From Biscogniauxia marginata (taxonomy: Eukaryota; Ascomycota; Sordariomycetes; Xylariales; Xylariaceae): DNA of 64,000 nt. The translations under genes and the position numbers were made by a program. Location: positions 62,001 through 126,000 of the forward strand of contig MU404097.1 of the NCBI GenBank assembly GCA_022695795.1, written 5' to 3'. Under the pieces are notes generated by a model. It did no database searches. It worked only from the letters and a program-made list of their open reading frames with translations, and had not been told where the DNA came from. Numbering within the stretch: the first letter of the stretch is position 1; the number at the start of each line of letters is the position of its first letter. Below, in pieces: positions 36,595 through 51,885 of the stretch.

Positions 36595-37468
36595 AATAAA
36601 TTGTACATAACAGGTCCATACTAATCTACTACAGGCACCTATACACGTAATGCAATGGAAATAATACCTACATAAAATGTACCTAACAGGTAGATACATA
36701 ATGTAGTGTACCTTATGTGCATGTAAGTTTAGGTTAGCCCCTTGCTTTAGCTTCACCTGAAGTAAGATAAAGTTTATGTAGGCGCACTTCTATGTAGTGC
36801 CTGCCATGCCTGCTCAATATTGAAATTGGGAAAAAGTACTGTACTAGTGCAGGTACTTTAAGTACCATGCATATTAATTACATCATGCAGTGTGCATATA
36901 TGTATATGCAAATGAACAATTTAGCATTACTACCTAGTTCCTAGATTCCCGACTTACATAGTAGGTATATATATATATATCATCTCGTGTGTTGGCAATT
37001 TTAGAATACACACCGCAAAAGCTGATGGACCTGAGTGCAGTACGAAGTAACCTACAGGTAGGTACCTACAGTATTGTGCCTGCAAAATACGTGTTCACAT
37101 TTACGGAGTAGGTACTTTCGGAACTGAACAAATCGACGATTCTGATTAGTTCAATAACGTCAAATGATCGACGCTTGAGGCGCTAAACCCCGGGCTAAGT
37201 GCGGTCGGTGTGGGCGCGCCGTGTACCTGCCCTTGGCTGCCCCTGACTACCGGGATACACGGGAAAAAAATGGCATTTGCAAGTCTCGTCGATTTGTTTG
37301 GGTCAACAAGAAAAACCGACAAATTTTTAGTATTCCCGGGTTCTTTTTCCCCCTCTCTCTCCCAATTCATCACGCAACTCGTTTACTCCAATTGGCATTT
37401 TTCCCCTTCCTTCCTTGAAGTGACGAGTATTTTACTTGCTCGTTGTCCGTTCCTTCACATACTTAAAA
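36595..37468. other. intergenic region rich in TACCTA/TAGGTA motifs; ERG4 promoter side
   Basis: The segment 36630-37110 holds many copies of TACCTA, TAGGTA, GGTACCTA and related forms, plus AT-rich DNA with (TA)n near 36967-36980. The last 200 bases before the ERG4 start are pyrimidine-rich. No gene was recognised. Confidence 0.5.
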
Positions 37469-39581
37469 ATGTCTACCAGATATTCGCTACGTGCGACTCC
37501 TCGGTACGTTTCTCTACCGTGTTTTCAAATGAGTGGGTTGTAAAATGAAAGTCGGTGTCGAGATGCGCGGTGGCATGACATTGTACACTGACCTCGTCAC
37601 TCGAGGATAGACGGATGTGCCACCAATTGTTTTGCGACGTGGTACCGCATCTTCTTTTCTAGCGACTGACGATGCATCCCGCAACAGGAAAAAGGAGCTT
37701 TTCGAGGGCATGGTTGAAACCCCTGGCCGCCGTTCGACGCGACGCAAATCTCAGTTCGCATTGATCGATGGCGCCTCCGACGAAGGAGAGTCGAGCTCTG
37801 CCGCTGAGACCACCACCAAGACCAGGACTGCGCGACGCCGGCCCGTTCCTAAATTTTCTGACAATGTCGACGACTCGGAAGCCACCACCCCCAAGGACGA
37901 GGAGTTCAGTCCCGTTGACAAGGAGAAGCTAGCCTCTGTTATCAACGGCGATGACACGACGCCTTCTAAGGCCAAAGAAAATGGCCACACAAATGGCCAC
38001 ACAAATGGCCACACCAACGGCTATGCAAATGGTCACGCCAACGGCCAAACCAACGGATACGCTAATGGACATACTAATGGATATGCTAATGGACATACTA
38101 ACGGACATGCGAACGGACACGCAAAAGGACAGGTGGAAGAGAAACTGGTAGATGGTTGGAGGCCTGGCTTGGATCCCAAGGTTGACTACTCTGGACATTT
38201 CGAATTCGGAGGTAGCTTTGGTGCATTGGGCCTCATGATTGGTTTCCCAACCCTCATGTACTACATGTGGATAGGTGCAACTTACTATGATGGGAAGTTC
38301 CCCCTGCCGGCCGAAGGACAGTCGCTCGCCGAATTTGGCGAACACTTATGGCATCTCATCTATACCGGCGCGTTCCCGCACCTCCGGGCCTGGAAGATCT
38401 ACTGGGTATACTATGTGTTGGAGGCCGTTTGCTACTGCCTCATGCCTGGCGTCTGGGGCTACGGTAAGCCTCTTCGTCATGAGGGCGGTAAGCAGCTTCG
38501 TTACTATTGCTCGGCCTTCGTCAGCTTCTACGTTACCATCTTCGTCATGTGCGCACTGCACTTCTCTGGCCTGTTCCCCATCTATACGTTCCTCGATGAA
38601 TTCGGTCCCATCATGTCGGTCGCCATTATCTCCGGATTCCTATGCAGCTTCGTCGCTTATTTCTCTGCCATCGCCCGAGGTGCTCAGCATCGCATGACCG
38701 GTTATCCCATCTACGACTTCTTCATGGGTGCCGAGCTCAACCCGCGTCTCTTCGGCCTCCTCGACTTCAAGATGTTCTACGAGGTCCGCATCCCCTGGTA
38801 TATCTTGTTTGGCATTAGCTGTGCGGCGGCGGCGCGTCAGTATGAGAATTATGGCTACGTCTCTGGTGAAGTGTGGTTCTTGGTCATGGCTCACTACCTC
38901 TATGCCAATGCCTGCTCCAAGGGAGAACAGCTCATCATCACAACCTGGGACATGTACTATGAGAAGTGGGGCTTTATGCTCATCTTCTGGAACATGGCTG
39001 GCGTCCCGCTCTCCTACTGCCACTGCACTCTCTATCTCGCTAACCACCATCCGTCCGAATATGCCTGGAACAAGTATGCCTTGGGTGCTCTATTCGTGGT
39101 CTACCTGGCTGTATACTGTATCTGGGACCAGTGCAACGGGCAGAAGAATGCGTTCCGCGCTAGGGAGCGTGGCAATCTTGAGAAGCGCAAGACCTTCCCC
39201 GCACTTCCCTGGATATACATCGAGAACCCAAAGACAATCGACACGGAGATCGGCGACAAGATTCTGGTCGATGGATGGTACGGCTACGCCCGCAAACTAC
39301 ACTACACCTGCGACGCCTTCTTTGCTATCTCGTGGGGGCTGGTCACGGGTTTCAAAAGCCCCTTTCCCTGGTTCTACCCCGTCTTTTTCTGCTGCATGAT
39401 CACGCACCGCGCATGGCGCGATATCCAGCGCTGTAGGACCAAGTACGGCGAGGCATGGAAGGAGTACGAGAGACAGGTACCGTACCTGTTCATCCCGGTA
39501 AGTTCAAGCACGCGCAGTATCTTCGCCATACTCGGCCTCGAGTTCCCCCGGGCTGACAGTTCAATATAGTACGTAATCTAA
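37469..39581 (+). CDS. ERG4: delta(24(24(1)))-sterol reductase, ergosterol biosynthesis
   Basis: I model three exons: 37469-37503, 37688-39497 and 39570-39581, giving 618 residues. ERG4 reduces the C24(28) double bond in the last step of ergosterol synthesis in the ER membrane, using NADPH. After a variable N-terminus comes a multi-pass sterol-reductase domain: [60 protein letters not shown]-like [25 protein letters not shown] and [10 protein letters not shown]. The last exon adds only Tyr-Val-Ile-stop, completing the family's C-terminal FIPYVI. Starting at 37469 gives [20 protein letters not shown] across a 184-nt intron with GTACGT and CAG. Reading without that intron has no in-frame ATG before 37710 and meets a TAG at 37608. 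Residues ~90-140 are a Asn-Gly-His/Tyr-Thr/Ala repeat, unusual for the family. Confidence 0.92.
37979..38134 (+). repeat. 12-bp coding minisatellite in ERG4 (NGHT/NGYA repeats)
   Basis: Around thirteen tandem 12-base units encode [12 protein letters not shown] and Asn-Gly-His-Ala tetrads. The first three units are almost identical at DNA level, and later ones have diverged mainly at third positions. The array lies in the cytosolic N-terminal segment before the first membrane span. Confidence 0.9.
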
Positions 39582-40538
39582 GACTTGGTCAAAAGGCCAG
39601 ATACGGGTCCAACAGAATGACCCCCCTCTCAGATAAGGCGAAAGAGCTAAATCTTCTGCAACTTGGCCTAAAAGAGAGAGAGAGAGCTAAGCCCATTAAT
39701 TTCTTCGAGCGGTGGAAATCGATATAGCCTTTTTAGTACGCTCTGTTCCCGGCTACAGTCGCATCTCACTCGAATACTTTCGTTGTATATATATATATAC
39801 TCTTCACCCTGGAAACTTAAACTCCACTTACCCTTTTTATATTAATGCCTTCTTCCCTTCTTTCTTTAGATTTTTTTCTCCTCCAAAGCCAGACAACCCA
39901 GCTTTAATTGAGTTGGGGTTTTTTTCTTCTTTTTCTTTTGCTCTGGCCTGGTCGGTAGAGGAGGAACGCAACGCACGCACGCACGCACGCACGGGACAAC
40001 AAGTATCTGACGAAAGAATGCGGACGGAAATGGGGGGGGATGGAAATCCGGGGAGGAAAAGCTTGGGGGTGGAAGAGGGAAGGAAATGCATCTCCGAAGA
40101 AGATAAAAACAAACAAACAAACAAAATAAAACTAATGTCCGTAATGTGGTTTATTTGGGGGGAGGGGGGAAAAGGGGGAAAATACCTCACCTAATGCGAA
40201 ATATTTGGGGTTTAAAAAGATTTTAAATACGTGATGAAATGCTTTCCTATGTGATCAATGCTTTATTTCTTCTATGCTGTTTTCTTTGATTGGTTATGTA
40301 CCGGAGGTAGGTACAAAAAGAAAAAGGGGGTGTGATTTACCCTGCCCGGCCCCCTCTCCCTTGATTGATCATATATCCCGTCATATACAATTACCATTTC
40401 AATTCACCACCACCAACTAACCTCCCTTCCTTGGGTACTAAACTTGATCTTTCATCTATCCATCCACCCATCCACTCAAAAATCCACAATCCTTCTCCTC
40501 AGTGCCCATCCCCAAATCCCCCCCAAAAAATCCCATCT
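39582..40538. other. intergenic region between convergent ERG4 and Pol epsilon subunit B genes
   Basis: It contains an (ACGC)n microsatellite at about 39970-39992 and an (AAAC)n stretch near 40107-40125. Long ORFs here on both strands are low-complexity artefacts. No gene was recognised. Confidence 0.55.
39970..39992. repeat. (ACGC)n microsatellite
   Basis: About five and a half tetranucleotide units in the 3' region of ERG4. Confidence 0.85.
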
Positions 40539-43131
40539 TCAAAACAAACACTCCCTGACCCTGCCCCCCGACCCACCGATCGCGTACTCGACCCAGCGGC
40601 CGACGCCCCTCCGCCCCGGCACGAGCAAGGGCCCGGGGTTGAGCACGTGGCAGCCCTCGTAGGCGACGCAGAAGGGCGGGGCCGAGGCGTCGACGAGCAC
40701 GAGCGCCGTCGGCAGCGGGTACAGGTGCAGGGCCGCGGCGTGGTCCCAGTGCGACGGGCGGATCGCGTGCCGGAAGGGGCACAGGTAGCCCTGGTCCAGG
40801 ACCGTCTTGACGAGGCGGCGGGCCGTGCGGATGTCGTAGGGGAGGTCCTCCGAGGCGGAGGGGGACTGGGGTTTGGGGTTGGTCGCGGTTGTGGTGGCGG
40901 GGTCGATGTCCATGGTTTCTGCGGTGGTGGTGGTGGTGGTGGTGGTGAAGTCGGGGGTAGCGGTAGTGGTCATCTCGACGTCGTCTTCATTGTCGTTGCT
41001 GTTATTATTATTATTATTGGTATGTGTTTTTGCGGCGGCGAGGGATTCCTTATCCTCCTGCTGGTCTTCAGCTTCGTCTTCGTCTTGGTAGGCGTTGTCG
41101 GGCCGGGAGGATTTCAGGTGCACGGCGGTGCGGCGCAAGCGCGCGGACATGTCGTCGCGGAAGAGCACGATCTCGTGCGAGGGGCCGAATACGGACAGAC
41201 GCGCTGGGTTGCTCGTCCAGATCGCCTCGCCTCCTCCTCCCGCGCCGTTATTACCGTTGTTGTTGTTATTATTACCATTGCCGCCGGCTAGCTCCGCATT
41301 CGCCGTCGCAAAGGCCCGCCGCACGCGCGAGGTGAACATGTCGGGGACGCCACGGCGGGGCAGCGGCACGGCGGCTCCGGCAGAGAAGGACGAGGCCCAG
41401 CCGTCGTTGTCCCCCGGGACGAAGACGAAGGTCGAGCTCTGCAGGAGCGTGGGGAAGTCCGCGAGCACCGACGCCAGGGCATCGAAGTATTCTTTGTACT
41501 CCACACTGCCGCCACTGGCACCACCGCCGGCCATGACGGCGTGCTGCGTGAAGTTACCGGCTAGAACGAACGCCATGGGTGAGGAGCCCTCGGGTTCAGT
41601 GGCGTAGATGGTGAGGATCTTGTGTAGCGCCTGCAGGGCCCGCAGTTGGTCGAGATTCAACTCGCCGAGGATGACGATGCGGCCGCGGCTCGGGACGTCC
41701 GAGTCGGACTGTGATGAGTGAAGGAGCCGCTGCTCGAGCTTGCGCATCTTGGAGCCGACGGCACGCTCGCTGCCCACGCCTAAAAAGTCAATCCAGCCGA
41801 ACCCACCTCCTATGGTGTGGTCCGGGCCGCCGTCGGGGCCGCTGACGCCGAGGGTTACTTTCCGCTTTTCGCAGGGCGGTTGGCCGATGAAGAAGCCCTG
41901 GAACCGGCCACCGATTATGCCACCGATGCCGTTGCTACCACCAAGTCCCTTGCCGGCGGATTCCTCTTCTTCTTCGTACACGCCGTCTACTAACACGATC
42001 ATCCCCGGCGTGAACCATGCCGAGTCTTCGGGGATGGCTACGGCATGTGACAAGTCTAAAGATATGGTCCCCGTCAAGTCATTGATCGCTAGGTTCCCTG
42101 TTGGTAAGACGGATAGTAGCCCGAGAAGCATATGATGAGTGCCATGCCGGCCAAGGAGGTTGGCTATTGGCGTGATCTTGTGGGTTTGTTGTGTAGTCAA
42201 GACGGAGGAAGACGATCGTTTTAGGGACGGCGGGCCTTTCGTTGTGGCCACTGCCGAACTTTGGAATGATTCATTTCGCAGTAACCTCTGGTGTATGACG
42301 TTGTACCTGTTTCTGAACAGAGCCGTTTTGTGTGATGCGGGTGGCATTAGAGAGGGTTTCGACGGATCCCTGGGTCACTGGTCAGTCTCGACGTAAGGAA
42401 TAATGAGGCGTCATATGGTGACCATACCTTTCGAAGTGCTTTTTCGAAACATTATACAGCATCCGCGGCTGCTCGTACGCATTTATAACTTTCAACCACT
42501 TCCTCGGGTCGTTTAGGCCTTCGTCGTCGTGCTCTTCTTCTGCAACCCCCAGCCCCGACATTCCAAAGCTTGCCTGGCTATCGTCTCGCGTCAAGGCAGC
42601 CGCTGGCCTCAGTCCCAACCTTGTATTTGTATGATCAGACTCTTGGCCTGCATCCAATGCGAAACTGTTCTGTCTGCTCAGTTCTCGTCCGGTCGCTATC
42701 CTCCCGCCGCTCATGTTTCCCTCGAGGGTCTTCAGGATCTCCTTCAGCTCCTTGCTTGCACCGTCGACAATGACGCCACCGCTACGGTTCTTCCAGCTCT
42801 TTGCAACCTCCTCCAGAACCTTCTCAGCCAGGCCTTCCTCGCGCCATCCTGAACCGCAATGCCGACCAATGAAGGTGGCCAATTCTTGTAGGGCCGACGA
42901 CGTAAGGGTTAAGCTGTGCTTTTTCGTAAAGGTGCGGAATGCCAACGGTCTTAGGGTAGCGAGCGGCAGAAGAATAGGTAGGATGGTAGCCTTGGTCGGC
43001 GGCGCGATAGCGAAGGGCTTGAGGGTGTGGGCAGGAGTGCCGAAGGCCGGCGATGAGGAAGGGATTGGGTTTGCAGGCGCAGGTGTTTTCGGCGCGAATA
43101 TCGACGCTACTGAAGGTTTGTTCGCCTGCAT
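40539..43131 (-). CDS. DPB2: DNA polymerase epsilon subunit B
   Basis: There are two exons, 43131-42428 and 42369-40539, giving 844 residues. The second subunit of the leading-strand replicase Pol epsilon is non-catalytic and links the polymerase to the CMG helicase. Family blocks include FRTFTKKHSLTLTSSALQELATFIGRHCG near the start (split here only for description), the GRHGTHHMLLGLL region, an OB-like region ending in MIVLVDGVYEE, and the inactive phosphoesterase-like domain with IVILGELNLD, FVLAGNFTQ and FVFVPGDNDGW. The C-terminal part has YCLCPF-like GYLCPFRHAIRPSHWDH. Asn-, Gly- and Thr-homopolymer inserts (AELAGGNGNNNNNN, TTTTTTTTAETMDID) lengthen the protein. The intron acceptor was chosen as CCCAG rather than the earlier ACCAG, because only the former keeps the frame. 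Divergent from the next gene with 436 bp between starts. Confidence 0.93.
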
Positions 43132-43567
43132 ATTGAATCAGAGGGTTTCCATACGGGTGAAATGTTGTGTCAAGGCTAGAAATAGGCCTGTATTCTCGTG
43201 TTTCCGATTTCAATGGTATCATGAAGTGGTAATCGGTTTTGTCGACAGTGTAGAATAGCAACTTTCCAAGACGCGTTTTACGCGTTAATGGGTTAACAAG
43301 GGTTTCCTAATAGAGTTAGGCCGCGAATGTCCCCCGCCATTAGTACAAGCACCTACATTCTAGTATGTAGGTACCTATAAATACGTACCTACCACCTAAG
43401 ACAGTGTATGACGGTGGGGCAATACGCCAGTAAAGCTAAAGTCAAACCTTTTGTAGCTCCAATTAGGAACATCCAAGCTTGTCAAGATAGCTCAACCTTA
43501 ACTGTTCCGTACTAAAGCTGTATTCACCAAATTCCTACCCGGTCATTCCAGACAGACAAGAGAAACG
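43132..43567. promoter_or_regulatory. divergent promoter region (DPB2 / Gly-rich small protein)
   Basis: The two start codons face away from each other across 436 bp. The centre contains ACGCGTTTTACGCGTTAATGGGTTAA at about 43271-43296, with two ACGCGT motifs. ACGCGT is the MCB element bound by MBF at G1/S in yeasts, which would suit a replication gene. TACCTA motifs follow near 43369-43392. Confidence 0.5.
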
Positions 43568-44392
43568 ATGTTTTTATCAAGAATCCGGGTAGCGCCGGCA
43601 TGTAGGAAGCTTCATTCTAGTCGGCTCATATCTACATTGAGCTCGAATCCCTACATAGTGAGCGTATACTCGAATATACAGAACAATTCCCTCTTGTCTC
43701 TACTGACAAGTTGAATTCGCAGAAAGCCATTCCCAATCCCGCCGCCTTAAACGGTAGCTTTCTCCTTACATATCTCGAGAAGACCCCTCCCACGCCAAGA
43801 CTAGCCATTGGCACGACTACAGAGCTGCCGCCGACACCAAGATCCTTCTCCGAGAATCGCGAATTCATGCCCATACTCAACGACGTCCTCCGCAAGCACG
43901 CAGCCCAAGATCCGGACCTGTGGTCCCAAGCCCAGGCCTTCGCAGGGCCCGGCGGGGCAGGAGGCGCATTCTTTCCCCAGCAACGAACTCCTCAGCGAGG
44001 AACAAAGGGGAGAACTTCCGGCTTGGGTGCGGGAGGTGGTGGAGGTGGCGGCGGAGCCAGTGGCCAAGGAGGAGCTGGTGGCGCGGGGGTTGGCGGCTAT
44101 GTGCATCTCAGCGACCTCAGAAACCCGCCCGACTACGGAAGAATCGCATTTCCCGAAGACATCCTTGGCAGCATTGAGGTGGATGGACATGGGGACATTG
44201 TGGGAGAGTTCCAGCCCAGCGGCACCTATCGCATTATTACGAATGAGGGCATGTAAGTTTTCGGGCCCTGCTTTACCGACAAGTGTCTTGTCTGTAAGTC
44301 GAACTAATCATGTCGCCTATGGATTTAGATTAGGACTCAGCGACTTTCTAAGGGGAAAACTTGTGGAACGGTTGAGAGAAGAGGAGGGCTGA
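43568..44392 (+). CDS. conserved fungal protein of unknown function, Gly-rich
   Basis: There are three exons, 43568-43657, 43723-44252 and 44329-44392, giving 227 residues. The first ~25 residues are basic and hydroxylated (MFLSRIRVAPACRKLHSSR), like a mitochondrial presequence. Then come TPPTPRLAIGTTTELPPTPRSFS, MPILNDVLRKHAAQDPDLW, a Gly-rich segment (GLGAGGGGGGGGASGQGG), and an ordered C-terminal part: GGYVHLSDLRNPPDYGRIAF, DILGSIEVDGHGDIVGEFQP, SGTYRIITNEG and LGLSDFLRGKLVERLREEE. This order recalls uncharacterised ascomycete proteins of similar size. Biochemical role unknown. Mitochondrial location is an inference from the N-terminus only. Confidence 0.8.
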
Positions 44393-46406
44393 AGAGCGGG
44401 TTAAACCCCTTGTCTCGAGATACTTGTAGGTATACGGGTCACGATGTCATATGCCGTGGGAGGTTATGGGTAATCAAAAGCGATTGTAAAAATATTATAG
44501 TTCGGCATTTTACTTCACATTGGTCTTGAGGCTTGGTCTAGAGCGATTCGAGTGCAACTCGACTATTCGTTCCACGGCGCTTATAAGGCAGACCCTTAAT
44601 ATACTACACATGTATAACATTAAAATAACGTGCACAATTATGTATAGTCTGCCATTCATTGATGCCATTAGTTCCGTTGAGGCTCTTTTATGTTGAGCTT
44701 AAATATATTCAGATTAGACTTTATACATACCTACCTTGTATGTATGCATATATCTCAGAGTAGGTAGGTACCTACCTAAACTTTAGGTAGGTCGGGTACT
44801 TCTCAATCAGAGCTTCACCACAATGCCCCAATATAGACGACCCGATGTAACATGCCGATTACACATGTCTTACACACTTTTGAATGTAAGGTTCTACACG
44901 TCATACCTCAATAGCTAAACGAGGAAAAGCCAAGGCGGACTTTCAAGGGTATCTGTACAGTTCTAATTTAGGTATAAGTCGCGGAACGCTTTTTGACCAG
45001 GATTCGTTCACATGTCTCAGCTGCGATGCTTCATACATGCAGACAGGTAGATACACAGCACAGACATGGTGACAACAGATCTACAATAAATAGGCAGATG
45101 CAAGGACAATCTCACCCAGTCACAGATCTGCGAGGAATATCTGAAAATGCCTCAATGAAAAGCACCCGTCTCCTTTGGGAATCTGGAGCCGTTTTGCCTA
45201 TAGACCTGACAAGTCCGAGCAGGTCGGCGTTGGTCATATGTGCAAAGATGCGTCATTTGCATAAACGACTCGGCTGTGATTTGCTGCGTGGAGAGAATCA
45301 GAAATTGGAGAAAAGGGCGCAGAATATAACCTGTCACATTCGAATGCGTTGGTAGAGATGATGTCGAGGTCTGGTGCCAGATCAGTAGAGAAACGATGTT
45401 GCCGAGACTTGACTCCCGAGACAAGCATTAGCATCGCACGCACCTCATTGTTTATATTTGATTGCTGAGAGTGTAGATCGATTGACTGATTGGCTAATTA
45501 ATCAATTGGTAGTTCACGTGCCCGGGTTGATCTACAGGGAAAGAAGGTCTATTACTTACTTCTACCTGTTCAATAGTTGTAAGCTGTAGGTTGGTATGTA
45601 TTATGCTAGTATGGAGAGGTCAAAGTTCCTACCTAAATCTCAGATTGGAAAGAAAATAAAAAGGATGGAAAATGGAAAAAGAAAAAGCCGACCAATGACA
45701 AGGCTCCCACCCCTCCAAATTCGTGGGTCCTCTTTTTTCTAGAGGGCCAGTCCCTTCCAGAGCCCGGCTTAAAAAATAACCTTGTAGTACAGCATGCCTG
45801 CCTACCTTACCTACCTAATCTACGGAGCTGGTCCCTCATTCATCTCATTACATACCTCATGTGAGGTTAGGTAAACCAGTTGACTACAAAGAAACAATTG
45901 ACTTGCTCGCGTCGCCGCGACCAACAATATATCACCACCACATGCACTTCCACCACTATCACAGCATGAACTACAACCACCACTGATCTATATCTATGAG
46001 TATGCCAGTTTTATGCAACTCACAACTCGACTCCACACTCACATGCGAACGTACGGCCCTGCTTTTCCCTCGTTTGCGTGTGTGCTGACAACGCCGGCTA
46101 TAATAAAAGAAGGCAAGCTCGGCGTCACCACGTCACCGGTTTTCTCTTTTCCAGCGGCCTGGGGAAAGAGTAGCGGACGCTTAGGTAGCTCCAGTATTGA
46201 GACTTGTATTAATAACCCTTTTTCCCTGCTCTTGAGACTACGGCCCCGTCGGTGGTGCCAAGGTTAAGCTGCGTCGTTAGCTCAACCCAATCCACCACAA
46301 ACCATCCTCTTCCACCACCACCACCAACTCATCCTCCTCCTCCTCCCCAGTTTGTACTTCCTAGTCATAAACTGCCTATGCCCCTCGCCCTCCTCGCTGT
46401 TGCTCC
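44393..46406. other. intergenic region, SNF1 upstream region
   Basis: No gene was recognised in 2 kb. TAGGTAGGTACCTACCTAAACTTTAGGTAGG at 44761-44792 is a large near-palindromic cluster of the dispersed motif. The ~300 bases before SNF1 are rich in CCACCA and CTCC, as in long fungal leaders. Confidence 0.5.
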
Positions 46407-49126
<2,720 letters not shown>

Positions 49127-51885
49127 AGCTAGCCTCACGCCAGGGATTACCTCAGCTTGTCCCATTCGACGACATTCAGCCGTTACCATGGAGCCCAGAC
49201 GGGTTGACACCGGTTATGAGCTTTCACCTCTACCCTACCTTTCCCATTGAATATTCACTTTGAGGCTACCGCCTATGAATTCATTGGCCATGTTCATCAA
49301 CTTGGTCATATCGCCTGCTTGTGGAGACGGACATCACATGGATCTCAACTTGGTTTTATCTTTTATTTTCCCTTGCGATCTGCAGGTGCAGTTTGATAAG
49401 ATTGGAGGTGAACCTAAATTCCCACGCGATTTGGTTCAGCATTAGGATGGTATACAAGTTATAAAAGACGTGCAAGAGGACACTGGACACAGGCATCCCC
49501 CACAATTTGCGTATCGAACATGGAAGAAAGGGGTGTGGGAAAAGAAAATTGGGCAGGTTATAGTCCGACAGGTGCGGCATTTTGACACGACGTTTCTTGG
49601 AATGTACGGGATTATGAAATCATCTGAGTCGGAGTTATGCTTTGTTTATTTGTGTGTGTTTTTTATTAGGGATGTTCAGGGAAATTCAAGAAAGGAGTTT
49701 GTCTATACCCCATGGAAGGAAGGAATGGAGGGAAGAAGGAAGGGACAGGAAGGGGAATAAAATCAGGATGATGAAAATTCCCTGAAGTGACAAATTAGGA
49801 TGGAGGAAAGTGGGATGATGGGGAAATGAACGAGAAACTTCAAACTAGAAGTGTACCTAGATATTGACAGCAAGTTTCGCTCATGGTCGAGACCAGTTGA
49901 TTAAAGATTTAGTGATCGACCCGTTGATTTTTGAGTCTCCATTGCCTTCGTGGCCCCTTTTGTGACTAGGTATAGGTACGTAAACGGAGTAACTATTCTA
50001 TAGACCGTGGGAAATAATGTCACGTTTATCCACCCCTTAATCCCTTACTTACCTCTAACCCCTACTCCAACATCCCGTCGAGGTGGTATTTAAGAGAAAC
50101 TTTGATCCGAAACAGGACGGGATCCCGGGTTTAACTTGACAGCCGCGACATATTCGACAGTTTGCTAAGTTGCCTACGGTTAGGGGATACAATTACAGTA
50201 AGGTACCAGCCACGAAAAGGTGTCGTTACATACATGTAGGGAGGTACATAATCTAGGGTTTGTGTGCTGGTTACATTGTACCTAGGTATCCTCTCAGAGG
50301 GAGAAAGAAACAGTGGCCTTCAGTAGCTAATAGGTAGGCACATAGAGAGTTACCAGACGCTTGCTATTTATTATATGGACATGTACCCTACCCCCTTTGA
50401 AATATCGATATATGCCATGCGGGACAATTGACGCAGGTTACATAATTATCAGTCTATCTAGGTAGTTATCTATACCAAGGTTATAGATACCTATGTAGGT
50501 AGTGAGGTAGTTGATTAGAAAGTACATGTGGCGATTGATATGTGTATGATATGGAAAACTGGTGTATGCTGGAATACGTGGGGCGTGGGAAGATGGGGGA
50601 GGGATAGAGGGAGAAGATATGAATGCGTGTGATTGCAACTTGGTGCTTTGGAAGCCTTGGTACTGCTCTCCCCATCCCTCTCCCTTCTCTCTTTCTCTAT
50701 CTTCCATGTAGCTTGTTAAAGATTTGGGGTTTTTTTTTTTTTTTTTTTGGTTTTTTCTTTTCTTCCCCTGAGAGGAAAAACCTATTATCGATGTAGAAAG
50801 GGAAGAATGACATATACCCTGTCTGTTTTTTGCCTCTTCTCTTATGTAAGATGGTACGGGTTTTGGGGCGACGTTTTCCGTTCTTTGCCCCCCCTTCACC
50901 CGTACATATAACGTAATACTAGGAATACAGAGTTCTGACCTACCCTGGAGCTTATATGTCTTGTCAGTCGGTCGAGATAGAGTCCAGCCAGCCAGCCCAG
51001 TTGTCTTCAGAGAAAGCTTCCACCTTAAGAGAGACTGAAAAATCAATACGGATGGGGTACCTACGTTGAAGATTGGGACTGTTATGTTCTGCTGACATAA
51101 AAAACCTACGAGGGTCTTCGTCAGGCACGCATTGCAGTTTATATATAGGTATTTACCATACTCCCTGTTCGAACTAGGTAGGTTCTTGTAGACTTTTCTT
51201 TTTTCCATTTTCCTTTCTGAATTTAGCATCTTGATCCAAAGATCACTTACCCCCTTTCTTTCTTTTCTTTTTTTCTTCTTTTTACTCCGACCTCTCACCA
51301 AAGGTTAACCAACCTTCGGAAGCTTGAACTTTGCCATGTTTACCTGACGAACGCAAGTAAACTTCAGAATAAATTATTTGTGCATGTATTCTGTCAACTT
51401 TATCACGCGTGAAACCACTATAGAGTAAAACATATCCGCTTGCGTTTCCATTCGCTAGTCTCCTTTTCCCCTTAACCCCTTATCTGACTAACTAGGTAAA
51501 ATAACTTCGTGACTCTTTCACTTTAGAAGCAATTAGAGTCACTTAAAATACCACACTACTTTTCACTGAAGTGACGAGATCCCAATTAAATCCCCACTGT
51601 ATATATATTCTTTTGTAAGACTTGTTATCTTAGGCGGCTAGCAATAGACAATAACCGACGGGACAAGGAGCCCGCGCATCAAGTGTACTAAGTGCCAAAA
51701 AAAGTATACTCAAAACAATAATTGCTTCGCCTTAGATTGCAAGCTGTCCGCAAACCTAGCTATGCATTCTATATGTATATACGTTTTACTTCGTCACACA
51801 GGCATATATCCATGCAAAGTCCCATGCAAGCAAGCAACCCGCCTTTATACTCCCACTCTCACTCCCACTCGCCTCATCCCATCCT
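49127..51885. other. long intergenic region, no gene recognised
   Basis: This is convergent spacer between SNF1 and the FAD oxidoreductase gene. A 19-base poly-T lies at 50730-50748. A 287-codon minus-strand frame (50438-51301) is Lys-rich at the poly-T tract and otherwise random, so I do not call it. TACCTA/TAGGTA motifs recur at 49855-49862, 49970-49980, 50280-50290, 50455-50465, 50490-50510 and 51173-51182. Confidence 0.5.

Noticed and set aside
40365..41291. 308-codon plus-strand ORF, Gly/Val-rich
   Set aside because: Antisense to the C-terminal part of DPB2; its low-complexity sequence mirrors Asn/Thr runs on the real strand.
50438..51301. 287-codon minus-strand ORF
   Set aside because: Lys runs come from a translated poly-T tract and pyrimidine-rich DNA; the rest has no family features and lies in intergenic DNA.
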